Source: Seriola aureovittata
Taxonomy: Eukaryota; Chordata; Actinopteri; Carangiformes; Carangidae
Length of the DNA: 64,000 bases
Assembly (NCBI RefSeq): GCF_021018895.1
Contig: NC_079383.1
Coordinates: 20,689,853 to 20,753,852 of the forward strand
Direction: 5' to 3'
Part shown: piece by piece, positions 49,304-60,784 of the stretch
Layout of the letters: every line of letters begins with the position of its first letter
How positions within the stretch are numbered: the first letter of the stretch is position 1
Position numbers and translations under genes: made by a program
The notes under the pieces: generated by a model
Told to the model about the DNA's origin: nothing
Seen by the model: only the letters and a program-made list of their open reading frames with translations
Databases searched by the model: none

Positions 49304-50710
49304 GGTAGAAAGGTTCACAGCAACTCCTCAGCCTCTCATTGCGGCTCGTGTTGTTGAACGGTTCCTCCCCTCCGGCTGTTAACTCGCCGGGGAGAGTTTC
49401 CCTGCCGGATACCATGACGACGGCTGGCATCAGCGCCTTGCAATGGGGGTCATTTGTAGAGGCAACACCCCCTTACCTCTTACCTCCGCCGTCACCGCTG
49501 CCATGGCTACGCAGACTCTCCCCCAGCCCTCAGCCCTCACAGCATTCAGTTCACCTACCGGTCGGCTGCAGCCATGCATCCGTTCCAACGTGCACACTGC
49601 TCATGCTGAGGAATTCAGGCGCCGAGAGACTAGCGCAGCATGTGCTTGCATCTCTTCCACGTCCAAGTCCTTGGGGTTTTACACATCCAAGTCCCTCCAG
49701 CTCGCTGTAGAAATCCACAAGAAGCTGCAGCAGCGAATGAGTTCAGAACTTCCCCCTCGGCAAGTAGCCCACAGCATGAAATGATCAAAACACATTAATG
49801 ATTCATCACAAAGTAAAGATTCCATATCTCTGATGTGTGTGTGTGCATGAACTGAATACTTGAAGATCTAGTTTCTTTTCCTGATTCCACCAAAATCCAC
49901 AAAGTTACTGGCAGATTTTTAGGATTTACTGGTGCGTGTTTTCTTTGCGCAATCCCTGCGTGGATTTTCTTTTCGGTCGTACATCTGTCTGCCTGTGTAA
50001 CACGAGATCTGAGAGAGGAAACAAATCATTTGTGCGCCATCTCAGACAAGTGTCTTACTGCTGAAGTGAACCAGACGAAGCCTCGTGTTGCTCTTACATG
50101 AACAATCTTCTCTTTCGGTGTCGATGGTGCTTGTCTCAGCTACTTCATGTCGTGATGTGGCTCCGTGTCTGATGCTAGGGCAGTAAATAACTGTGATTGG
50201 AAAGGGTGTGATGAAAGAAAAGAAGAATACAGCACAGCCTCCTGCAGTTAGGGAGGACGGACAGAGAGCAGGATGAGCCTGTAGTTGATGTCTAGAGAAG
50301 AGAAAAAGGTGTAAAACAACAGATGTACTCTGGGCTTCTTCTGGCAGGTCGCTGCTATTTGACTGCTTCACATAAGAATAACTGATTACAGCTTTGCTGT
50401 TTGAGGGAGAGTCTACTCTGTGAAGAAGAACCCAGATCCAGGTAAAAACAAGGCAACACACGAGTCCTGCATTCAAACGCCCGCTTAGGTGCAGACGTGT
50501 TTCCGCTAAAAATGCGCGTCAAGCATCAAACGTAAAAGCGAGCGAGTGGCTCTACAGAAAAATGGCAGGTTACTGATATATTATTTACATGATTATCAAT
50601 TATTAATAGTCATGCATCATTGCATAATTAGCTATTTACCACTGCAGATGGTTGAGGTGGAGCTGATTTGTAACTACTTTACGTACAGTTACAATAAGGC
50701 GGTTTAGTGC
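49302..50710. other. Unique sequence with a GC-rich patch
   Basis: The stretch 49330-49780 is distinctly GC-rich and open in two + frames (123 and 113 codons, Pro/Ser-rich) but has no domain. A minus frame at 50042-50476 has a hydrophobic start but no ATG there. None is supported as a gene, though an unrecognised exon cannot be excluded. Confidence 0.4.
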
Positions 50711-50800
50711 ATCGGTTCCCAACCTCGGGGTCGGGTCCCCTCCAGCAGGTCGTCGAACAAACCTGAGGGGTCGCGAGACGATTAGCTCACATATAAACAC
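50711..50800 (+). mobile_element. hAT-like MITE fragment
   Basis: The series atcggttcccaacctcgggg, tcgggtcccctcc and ctgaggggtcgcgagacgat matches the end of a hAT-type non-autonomous family widespread in vertebrates. The right boundary and partner end were not found. Confidence 0.6.
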
Positions 50801-51907
50801 AGTGTTGTAGAGAGTGAGGGTGTGACCCGGATACTTTGATGCACATTACCAGTTGCATAGGACATTATTTTCCACAGGAAGAAGTGCAGAAGAATGTTTT
50901 CATTTGAAGATGAAAATATATGAAGATAGTGCATCAAAAAAAAGAAAGAAACATGGAGACAGCATCAGTCTCAGAAAAAAACATGTTCTTCAGTATTGCA
51001 TTCAGTTAATGACAGTGAGGACACTACAAGATGAATTGACAGCGACAATGGAGCCAAATGACATCGCGACGAATCAGGAGCATGAATAACAAACTGAATC
51101 AAATATTAAATTCATTCAAAAGGGGATAACACTGGCACTGACAGTGTAATCAATCCATATTTCGCCTTGATCTATTGTGTAACAGCTCAGACAAAAGAGC
51201 ACAAGTGAAGAAAAGAAGTTGATTTCTCCCCTGCTGCAAAACCCATCATCCTTCCACTCTTTCTTTCTGTCCTCTCTCATTTCTTAATGCTTCCTTCCTC
51301 TCTCTGCTCTTCATCCTCCGGATCACTTAAAGTCCATTTTCCCCAACTTTCAGTATATCACAGTTTTGCTTGATAACGTGTGTGCTACCTTCACGTCTCC
51401 GAGTTATATGCAGCGGTTTATATGTGGTACCACCACAGTGGCGAGTGAGCCTCCTCAATTTCTTTGCTGGTGACAGATTTCATCCTCTTCGTATCCATCT
51501 TTCTTACCAGCTTGGGCCACATTGCTTCTGAAATAGGAAGAAAAGGTCAGAGCGTTAATGCACAAAGTGACAGGAGATACATCACCTAAATCTATGGTGA
51601 CTTTTGGCAATACATCCCACACATGGACACTCAATTTTCATTGGGAGAAAACAGGAGTGATGAGAGAGATTCACAATCTGGAAACACACAAGGTTTCTTC
51701 TTGGCTTGGAAGGATTTTCTTTTTAATTGTTAATCATTTTTAATGAGGAGATAAACAGAGGAGAGGGAAGTCATTGTTTCTAATATGATTCATATAAAAA
51801 AAGAAGACTCTGTTTATTTGCCATTAAATTCATCTTAATTTTGCTGATTTAAACACAGACGGTGACCACACATGTTCATTTTAGCTTTATTTTTTATTTA
51901 GTTGTGT
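50801..51907. other. Non-coding sequence, origin of left part unclear
   Basis: The stretch 50801-51100 could belong to the hAT-like element; a 78-codon frame here is Lys-rich and shows no transposase motif. The rest is unique. Confidence 0.4.
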
Positions 51908-52130
51908 TTAGAAAACATCAATTTGACAAAACATGTGCCGCAGATACTCACAACACATCACGTTCCTTTGTGTCCGCTGGAGACACTTGTGTTGTGTTGT
52001 GAGTATTTGCAGCACACGTTTTGTCAAATTGACCAAGATGTTCTGAATGTGTTTGCGTTTTTTGTCTATTTGCAAGTGTTTTCTGAAGTTGCAGGGCGTT
52101 GAGCTCTCAGGGCCACCGTACTCCTACTCA
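51908..52130 (+). repeat. Interspersed repeat with a long hairpin
   Basis: The arms 51919-51961 and 51989-52031 are inverted repeats (caatttgacaaaacatgtgc against caatttgacaaaacgtgtgc, then atactcacaacaca on both) separated by about 27 nt. The flank ttgaccaagatgttctgaat and ggcgttgagctctcagggcc match a fish repeat I recall. The hairpin is therefore likely part of a dispersed family. Confidence 0.65.
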
Positions 52131-52667
52131 CATCCTAATTTTCCCTGCTGTGGAATGTTTCCAGTGCTTTTATCACACATGTCCTTCACTTCAATTGTAT
52201 TTCACAGTAAATATCTTAAAATAAGAGTCTCAGGCAGTGAGAAGGAGGGTACCAATTTTGAGCTGATTTCATACACTCACACTTTCTTTTGCATTTATCT
52301 CTCAGATTACAGCTAATGGAAGCATCTTGCTTTGATTTGTCGGTTGGCTTCACTTGGTTGTGGCAGATGAATATTTATCTTGGAGCAAAAATGTGGGAAT
52401 TCAAGGGACATAGAAAACTGGAACTCAGATGCTTTTTGCGCTCCCTGTGTTCCTCAACATTCACATTAATTTGAAGCAATTTTTTTTTTTTCAAAATGTT
52501 TAAATTTATAGTCTGATGTTGGCGCTCTGCTGCAGCTTTGCAAAATGTGATTGATGACAGTTCTTGCTGTTTTCTGTGCCACGTTGAAGTCGCTGAGAGT
52601 GAATGAGCCAGAGAAACAAACTGGGCAAGTGTGGCAAGAATGATTTGAAAATATTGTACAGGTAGGA
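52131..52667. other. Unique non-coding sequence
   Basis: Nothing recognised. Confidence 0.5.
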
Positions 52668-52668
52668 G

Positions 52669-52700
<32 letters not shown>

Positions 52701-52713
52701 ACAGACACACACA
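52668..52713. repeat. (AT)n followed by (CA)n microsatellite
   Basis: (AT)n to about 52690, then an interrupted (CA)n run. Confidence 0.9.
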
Positions 52714-52847
52714 GTATATATGAACAAAATTAAGTATTAAGGGATGAAAAGTAAGATAAGATATTAAAAAGAGAGGAAACAGAACTTTAGTCGTCTCCAA
52801 AGAAATTTCTGTGCACAAGATATTCAGTATAGAAAAATAACTAAAAC

Positions 52848-53310
52848 AGTTTAAAGCTGCATTAATCAATATTTTATGTAAAAATCAATTTAATAAAAAA
52901 AGAAATAAAATAAATACTATGTGAAATGTAAAAGATGTCGCTCGTAGTGATGATCCCAAATATATCAGGTCACTGCTCGTTGTTTTGGTTTACAACTTTA
53001 CCGTTTTGGTCACCGCTCTCATCCACCTTATTTCTGTAGCTGTTTTCAGTGAAAATGTTCTGCTAAACCGACTGACTGCCCAGCATCTAACAGCACAGAT
53101 AGACCTCGACACCAGCTGCTGAACACAGCGGAGCATTTAGCAGCTGAAGAGACGGATGTTTTTCTCAGGAATTGGTAGAGACCAAAACCAATCCAATTTG
53201 AATACTGGACTCAAAGCACGACCCCAAATGAGTGCTAATGTTGCTCCATGTCTGGTGGATGTATAAACTGTTCACTGCCCCAAAGTGGCCAAAAATAAAT
53301 AAATGAAATC
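52848..53310 (+). repeat. MITE-like fish repeat
   Basis: It begins agtttaaagctgcattaatc and ends near caaagtggccaaaaataaat. Interior strings such as gaacacagcggagcattta, gcagctgaagaga and ctcaggaattggtagagacc match a fish repeat I recall. A matching right end was not clearly seen, so the class is tentative. Confidence 0.5.
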
Positions 53311-54718
53311 AACATACAAGTATATGCATGGTGCAAAGTATAAATGAAAGTACAAGGAACCGGCTGTTACAAATCAGGAAAGGGACATCTATTATCCCAT
53401 TTATATTACGAAAGGGAAGCAGCATAAAACCAAGTGTGCTTGGATTAAAAAAAAGTTTTCCATTTGCAAGGAGCTCAGAATATTAACACAAATAACCATG
53501 GAGCAAACTGAAAAGGAAAGAAAAGGGGGGCTTGTGAAAGCTGTTCAAATCCAGGAAATAAATATAACCAAAAGAGGACTCTTAAAATAAGAGCCTCAAA
53601 TAACTTTTGCTGAAAGAAACCAAGAAGATATAAATTTCACAGAGTTCCATCTACCAGGCTGAAACGACAACGAGAGGCGCGCTGGCGAGCTCAAAGTCCC
53701 GGTCGTGCCAACTGTCAAGCCGGACAAGCTTTTGTGACTTCAGTCCCCATTTGCATCCTCTGTATTGGAGTCAGGATCCTCGGCTCGTCAAGACAGGAAG
53801 CGGGAGATGAGGAGGGGCGACGCCTCAGCAGCTGGAACCAGTCTCATACAGGGGACCACACATACCTATTCAGTGTACACATCAAATACAAGAAGGGTTG
53901 GACGCATGGAGTGGACATCAGGCTGCAGCTGCAAAATTACTTCAGGCATTTTATTTTTTATTTATATAAATAAAAAAACTCCATCCACTGGGGAAGACTA
54001 TAAAATGTGACTGAAAGCTCCAGAAAAAGCTAGTAAATGCACCTTAAATGTATTTTTTTTTTTTCTATTCAAATGTCAAACTATTGCCGAGGTCGAGAAT
54101 GAACCTTAAAAGCGTGTGAAGAGGGGTGTCTATTCTCCAAGAAAACTAGACTAGTCCGATTATAGAGTAAATGCATGATGTGTCATGTCATTTGTATGAT
54201 CATTATGGTGGATTTCCCTTTTACAGATGCTGGTAAAAGTCCTGTAAATTGCAGGCTGCAGGAGCCATTAGCAAGGAGCGTCCCCCCCCCCCCTTCTTCA
54301 CACCCTCTGTCTCTCTCTCTATCACTCTTTGTCCTTGTGGGTGATTAGAATGCACCCTGGTTGTCTGTCTGCTCGCTCATTAATCACACTGCGAGAGACT
54401 GGGCTGAGCACTAAATATACAGTTTGTCCTCATCTCAGCACTCCACACAAAGTGCTATTACAGCAGAAAAACCACACACGGTCATAAATGACTCATAGGC
54501 AGGGCTACAGGTTGGCCAGCACTCGTTATAGTAACCCTACCAACACGAGACGAGTATTTATGTAAAATCTTGCTTCCATCATTGGAGAACAACCGCAAAT
54601 GGTTTCGTGTACATGACAATTAAATTACGATATTTTCTCAGAGGAACCAACAACTACACTTTAAATGACTAAAATATACGGAAAACAACTGATATTACTT
54701 CCCATAATAAATACATGC
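53311..54718. other. Unique sequence with possible conserved segment
   Basis: C12 at 54282-54293. The stretch 54340-54650 is repeat-free and rich in TAAT-type cores. No exon recognised. Confidence 0.4.
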
Positions 54719-54719
54719 A

Positions 54720-54771
<52 letters not shown>
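54719..54771. repeat. (TA)n microsatellite
   Basis: About 26 units with one phase break near 54727. Confidence 0.95.
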
Positions 54772-54774
<3 letters not shown>

Positions 54775-54825
54775 CTCAAATCGTGAAGCCAGACAGCAAA
54801 GCTCCTGGCCCTGTGTTGTATATAA

Positions 54826-55266
54826 GAGGTTTTGTAGCTTAAAAGGACCCAAATGCAGACAATCTAAGGGAGTATGAGAAAAATGTGATTTATAAAACGA
54901 AGAGAAAAAAAAGGTCAGACCGGGAAACCAAAGTCCAAAAACCGAAACACAAGGAGAACCAAGAATAGTCACGCCGAAGTAAAACAGAAACTCTAAACAA
55001 AGGAGAAAGAGAAACTTCAGAGATCCTCACTGAGAACAAACAGGACCGTCACAGCAAACAGGACGAAGTGACAAAGACAAAGAGGAGCGCAGAGACTAAA
55101 TAGACACAAGGGAAGCAAGGGTGATTGAACACAGGTGAAACACATGAGGGCGGGGCAGACGATCACGAAGGAGGGAATCAGGACAAAGACAGGAAGTGAA
55201 ATAACCACAAGACACACAAGGGAAGTAATATAAAATAAAACAGGAAATGAAACAAATGTCCCAACA
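54826..55266 (-). mobile_element. Family G element, copy 2
   Basis: It shares with 46080-46496 the blocks gacccaaatgcag, gaacacaggtgaaacaca, gggcggggcaga, caggacaaagacaggaagtg and aaaataaaacaggaaatga, in the same order and orientation. The terminal TGTCA/TGACA ends are not preserved. On the minus strand it has a promoter-like stretch with a tatttagtctctgcgctcct block. Confidence 0.65.
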
Positions 55267-57121
55267 TAAGTGTTAGCCTCTAACACTGACAGTATTTCCC
55301 AAAATATTAACACCTGCTCTTTGCTTGTGTCTGTTTTCACTTGTCAACAATTGGCTCCAAAAACTAGCTACGTAAGGCTATTCAAATTATGTTAGCAGTT
55401 AGCAATGTTAGCGGGATAGCAGTGTGAAATCTCTGGAGTCACAATAACGGGGGGGGGGGGGGGGGGCTTTTACTGTTCCTTGAACCAACTTAGCAACTAT
55501 TTATCTCTAGATAAATTACATAACATACATAACTTTTCTTTTTGGAGAAGGCACCAAATCTAGTGACCTTTTGTAAGGACAGTTGCTGGTACCGGCCCAT
55601 CAGTGAAGCTGAGTTAACTGGCTGCTGGCGGTTTCGATCTCATCTCTCTTGCTCTTGCCCTCTTGCTTCAAGCTTGTATTGAAATTGCCTCAAGACTTAA
55701 AACTCTGTTATTTTGCGCTGTTCTCCAACTGTGTGCCTGCTAATGCAATTCTCTATTTGAACTTTGAAAGCGAAGCTACAATATATATTTAGCTCTCTTC
55801 TGTCTGAAAGAAATGAAACAGCTCTGTTTTCAGGACTTGATTTCTCATCTTCACAGAAAAAAACTCTACCAATATCAACCCAAAGTTAAACCTTCAGTGT
55901 AATAAATGAACCTTTCGAACCCTGAAGTTACAGAGAATGTAAATGGAGACACTTTTATACCAAGAAAAAACAGCTTCTGTGGTAATAAGGGCAGACAGCG
56001 CTCTCCCCTGTTGTCTCAATGCTAATAATTTTCGACAGTTTCAAAGACGAAGGAGGATATTTGTGATTCAGAAGAGAATGTACATCAGTTAACAAACTGC
56101 CAACACATATGACTGATGTATTTCACCACTCACACGCCGAGACAAATCAGGCCTCCTGGGAGGAGGACAAGTTGCACCAAGAAGCATGTCCTGCACCTTC
56201 AAGGGTATCGTTAAGAAGAACAGGGACACTTTTTCATATTCCCCTTTCTCTAATTATTCTGCTTTGGATGGGCATCCACCTTCAAAGACCAACCCGAGAG
56301 CAGTCATTTACCAGCAAGCTAAACTCATGAGCCATTATTGCTGCATGATTCACAGGCAAACATAACGAGGTTGCAGCATTCGCTTCTCTAATGGCATCCA
56401 AACAAACCCTCGCTTTTAGATATTGTTTTCTGTCTAAGAATTTACCAGCTAAGTGTGTGGATGTGAATTGTTTTGCATTTTTAGCATCAAATGTTCTGCT
56501 CTTTGACAAATCTGCAGAAACTGCAATGCGTCACCCTACACCAATTATCCCTCGAAAAATAAATACATCTTCTACAACGAGTGCAGGTGTGAGCCTAAAT
56601 TAGACAACAATTCTGCCTTAAAGATTCACCCCCGTCTCTCGGGGGAAAGGGAAAAGAGTGTGACTCATTTCTACAGGGAAATCTGGGAATTGTGACCCTT
56701 TACGGGGCTCTCCATCGATTTTACATGTCAAAGTCAATTTACTTGTCATGTGGAGTGCATAGCCTCTGAAAACACTTGAATAATGTCTTCTGGGGCTTTG
56801 GGGACTCAAATTACATTACCAGGAAAAAAAACCCTGCACAACAAACTGGGGGAACATGGGGACATATACCGAGCAGGAAGGATTTAACAAAACACAAAAT
56901 TGATTTGATTACTGGGAAGCGGAGAACCCATGGTTAAACGTCCAAATAATTTGGCCTCTGCTTAATCTGTCTCTCGAGGGTCCCTCAATTTCATCGGACT
57001 GCAATACTGAATCACAAGAGTGCCCCTTTAATGTGCTGATGATGATTCTTTAACACAACTAAAACCTTAAAAATATTTTTTAAAAAGTGCTTTTCACTTT
57101 TTTGACTAGTATGTATTGTAT
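55267..57121. other. Unique non-coding sequence
   Basis: G18 at 55449-55466. The stretch 56290-56530 looks repeat-free and could be conserved. Short open frames there lack domains. Confidence 0.45.
55449..55466. repeat. Poly-G tract, 18 bases
   Basis: Uninterrupted G run on the + strand. Confidence 0.95.
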
Positions 57122-57414
57122 TTAAAAGTCTTATATTTTACGCTTTCCCTATGCTGATCCATAATAAGATATATTTTTGGTTTTAAGAACCAGAAACCAT
57201 CTCAGTGTAGTTTTACATCTCCTGACTTGCTTTGTTGTGACATCACAAGTTACAGGAAGTCCTGACAGCTCATTTTAAGGCTCAGTTTCTGAATACAGGC
57301 TGTGTGCATTTCTCTGAGGACTTGATACTTTCACAGTTTTAATAAAGAGCCTCGACCTGATCTATAATCAAACTACACATGGACAGAGACATTTGGACTA
57401 TATGGGACCTTTAA
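57122..57414. mobile_element. Short TIR element (family D), copy 2
   Basis: It shares gttttaagaaccagaaacca, tctcagtgtagttttacatc, gatctataatcaaa and the right end tatgggacctttaa with the copy at 9808-10065. The left end ttaaaagtcttatattttac is more degraded. No coding capacity. Confidence 0.8.
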
Positions 57415-60400
57415 AAATATTTTCTGGAAGTGGAAGAGTGAGCTACGTGTTCAGCATATGCTTCAGCTCGCTTGTTACTGTGTGACATAGAGGACTTTAA
57501 TCTCATAATCAGAAGCTCCAGATACATTATTGTGTAGAAAACAGAAATATAAATATACAAATATTTCAATATATATATTAATTGAAACTGATTTCAAAGA
57601 TGAAGAGGCTGTATTATATATATATATATGAAGAAAATGTCATTAATCATACAATTTCAGCCAAAACTACACATAATCCACAGCACACCTCAAAGATTTA
57701 AGCTTTTCCAGAGTCTAGTTTTTAGTGTGGCAAACCCTTCCTCATTTTTGAATTATTTGCATTGCCTGAATTTGATCAGCACCCAACTGAATCACACTGC
57801 TGTGCAGGCAGTTTCACATTTTCTTACTGGCGACTAAAACCTCCCTCGTTATCTACACGTAAATATTTTTCATAATAAAATGTTGTTTAGTTATATTTTC
57901 TATTAATTACCACATTGCTGTTTTGTCATGTCTTGTCTGTTGGTTCATTTTAAATAAGCTGTATTATTATTTTAACGCATACATCCTTAAAATATGCATG
58001 TGTTAAAATTCCTTCCGACAGCGAGGTGGAATATTCCATAAACAATGTCAGTCATCGCCTCTGTTTCATTTTTTCCTCCTCGACATAAACAACCACACAC
58101 AAACAGCTTTTCTTTCTCCGTTCAGACGGGTTCAAGAGTCTGTGGGGTGACTTTTCCCTCCAGGTAAATATGCGTCCTGGGTGTGAGGTAGTATGTTTTT
58201 CTCTGACAGGTTGTTTGCTCAAGAAGATGTCAGCGGCGTATTCGCTTTGAAACAACACTTAAAACCCAACGTGGGAACAGTGCGTAGCTGCAGGAGCTGT
58301 TGCAGAAACAAGCTGCAGAACAAGATGTACTGTACACTTACTGTATAATTTTATCTTCCAGTGCAGCGTCAAGGTTTTACAGTACGGCGAATAGAACTGC
58401 TGAGCACAGACCATGCAGTATTTGAGTACGGCTTAATCTACAGAACAGGCAATGAATCATAAACAAGATGTCTTATTGACTTATCGACCTTTACGCGCGT
58501 CAAAGTGGTTGCCAGTTTTGTATCCATCCCCCCACTCCATTTCAATTTCAGCCACAATAATTCTCTGGATTGCAACTCTCACATTTCACGCTTGATTTCA
58601 TATTTCTCTCCACATTTATGGAAAAGCAGTTGTGTTTTCCTACGCAATTTACGCTAATGGCTCTGGAGATTGTTTTTGCTACGGTTTGGACAGCTGTAAT
58701 ATGTTGGAAGTTTCTTTATAAAAGCCCTTTGTTACAGACCATCTAGCTTTGCTTCACCTTGGAGATTTGTGATTTCAGATGGCACAGAGCAAAGGATTTA
58801 TCGACATAAAAGCATTGCAGTGTCCACTCTGCAAACATTATGTACCCTAAGCCTTTTAAAAGCATGTCATTACACGGTGATGAGTGAATGCGCAGACTTT
58901 ACATTTTGAAGAACCAACCACACTGCTACTATAACTGCTGCTGTCACTGCTTCTTTCCATTCTTAGTCAGACCATTATTGATCCGGATCATCCTACAGCA
59001 GCAGATCACCAACCAATCTCTTCTGCAGATAGAACCGCAGCTGATAGACCAGGGCCGCAACAAAAACACGACTGAATAATTGTGTTTTCAGTGGGATGAA
59101 GTGATGACGGAAGTATGGGAGTGGAGAGAAGTAAAAGCCGTGCAGAAAATGTGATGGAAAATAACTTTTTTACCCAAAAAATTATTAAAATTGTCAAGGA
59201 AAAGTCATGAAAACTGACAAACAATAAACGCCAAAATCCAACTCAAAACCAGATTAAAGCCAGAAAATGTCATAATTGTAAAAGGAAACAACACGATCTT
59301 CCTCTTGAAGTGAATCTATCAGTAATGAATCACACACTGGCTCAAATCAGTTCACTCACAGGTTTCCCTGCAACGAGCTTCCTTTTTTTATCTGGTTCAG
59401 ATTATCTAATAACGATGTCTTTAAAGCAACTGACTGGAGAATCATGGGAAATGTAGGCACTTTCAAATCTTCCACTGTTCTTGTCGAGCTACTGAATGAG
59501 TAAAAGTTTCTGCATCTCATACAGTATCTCAACAAGACCGTCCTTCCGTGTTCATTAATATTCCTGACACGCTCTTGTAAAGCTCAAACAGCTCTCCAGT
59601 GCAAACACGCAACAACTGGGTCCAAGCTGCAGACGGGTTTGTCTAAGTTTCATGCTGCCTTCACACTTTTCTAACTTTTTTGAATTAATGCTCTCCGACA
59701 ACTTTACGCTCTGATGTGCCCTTCTAAAAGAAGAAGCCCGGGGGTCAAGATGCTTGGTGCGGATTGCCAGGGCCCAGACTCACTTTTATAATAATCACTT
59801 ACCGAAGCCTGACCTTACGTGTCAAAGGTAAGGTGCGAAGTGAAGCTGAGCATGACATTTATGGGTCATATCTGCCGTAAATGATTGGAGCGCCCTTTGT
59901 CTTCATGGGGAGAGTTAATGGGGGTGTCAGGGAGAAGGTGGGGCCGTGTCTCTCTGTGGAGAGGCAGAGAGAGAAAACACAGAGACGAACATGTGCATAC
60001 GGAGGGAATTATACTTTAAATTTAGCCGCTCGTCCTCCTCAGAGAGGCTTCACAGAGACAGAAGAAAAGGGAATCAGCAGTTTTGCAGCACTTGTGGTTA
60101 TCAATAGTCATATTGACACTCGGGGAGATAAGCTACGCGACCTTTCGGTAACGTGATGGTTTCACTAACCGATGGCCGCCTCTGCCACCAAGTGTAGCAA
60201 TGGCACAATAAAGGTCAGCGCGGCGTGACCTTTGTGCAGAGTGTCACCTTGCTGCTGAACACACAGGACCTGTGTCTGGATGGAAAAATTGCCCTTTAAC
60301 ACTCCATCATGATTGATCTGCTCTGAAGATTTTCCCAAGTCTTCTCATTCAGTGAATATTAACTAAACCGCTATCTCTGAAATTACACAGTTAATGTAGT

Positions 60401-60727
60401 GTCTTTAAAAAGAAACCACTCATTAGGAGAGATTAACACCCTGTAATGTAGTCACGATAATGGTTGGCATTCTACCTAAGCTTAAATAATATGCAGCAAG
60501 TGTAATTACTGACACCATGAAAGTTTTGCTGTGCATGCATGTGGAAGACTGAGCAACCATTGTTTGACTGCCACTACTTTTAGATTTCGCATTTTAATTA
60601 AAAACTACTTTGAACACAGCCCCAGGAGGGAATCACTCAGAGAGAAAATCCAAAAAATTGTAAACAAAACATTATCTAAAAATGACAGCAGCATGCATTT
60701 TCCCTCTCCGCCTGTCTTGCTCTCTTT

Positions 60728-60729
<2 letters not shown>
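57415..60729. other. Unique non-coding sequence
   Basis: (TA)n at 57614-57629. No gene recognised: an open frame at 59881-60156 has no domain. The stretch 58460-58740 is repeat-free and could be conserved. Confidence 0.45.
59441..59456 (-). promoter_or_regulatory. ZNF143/SBS-like motif
   Basis: The minus strand reads ctacatttcccatgat, close to the ZNF143 consensus core. Its occurrence inside an unrecognised repeat is possible, and no promoter context is seen. Confidence 0.3.

Positions 60730-60782
<53 letters not shown>
60730..60782. repeat. (AC)n microsatellite
   Basis: About 26 uninterrupted units. Confidence 0.97.

Positions 60783-60784
<2 letters not shown>

Noticed and set aside
49339..49784. 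Overlapping + frames in a GC-rich patch
   Set aside because: Two frames are open at once and both are Pro/Ser-rich, which is typical of composition. No motif supports either.
50042..50476. 144-codon minus-strand frame with a signal-peptide-like start
   Set aside because: The apparent first codon is TTG, no ATG starts this frame there, and no domain follows. A spliced exon cannot be fully excluded.
52375..52869. 164-codon minus-strand frame with an Ile-Tyr run
   Set aside because: It passes through an (AT)n/(CA)n microsatellite and overlaps other open frames. No domain.
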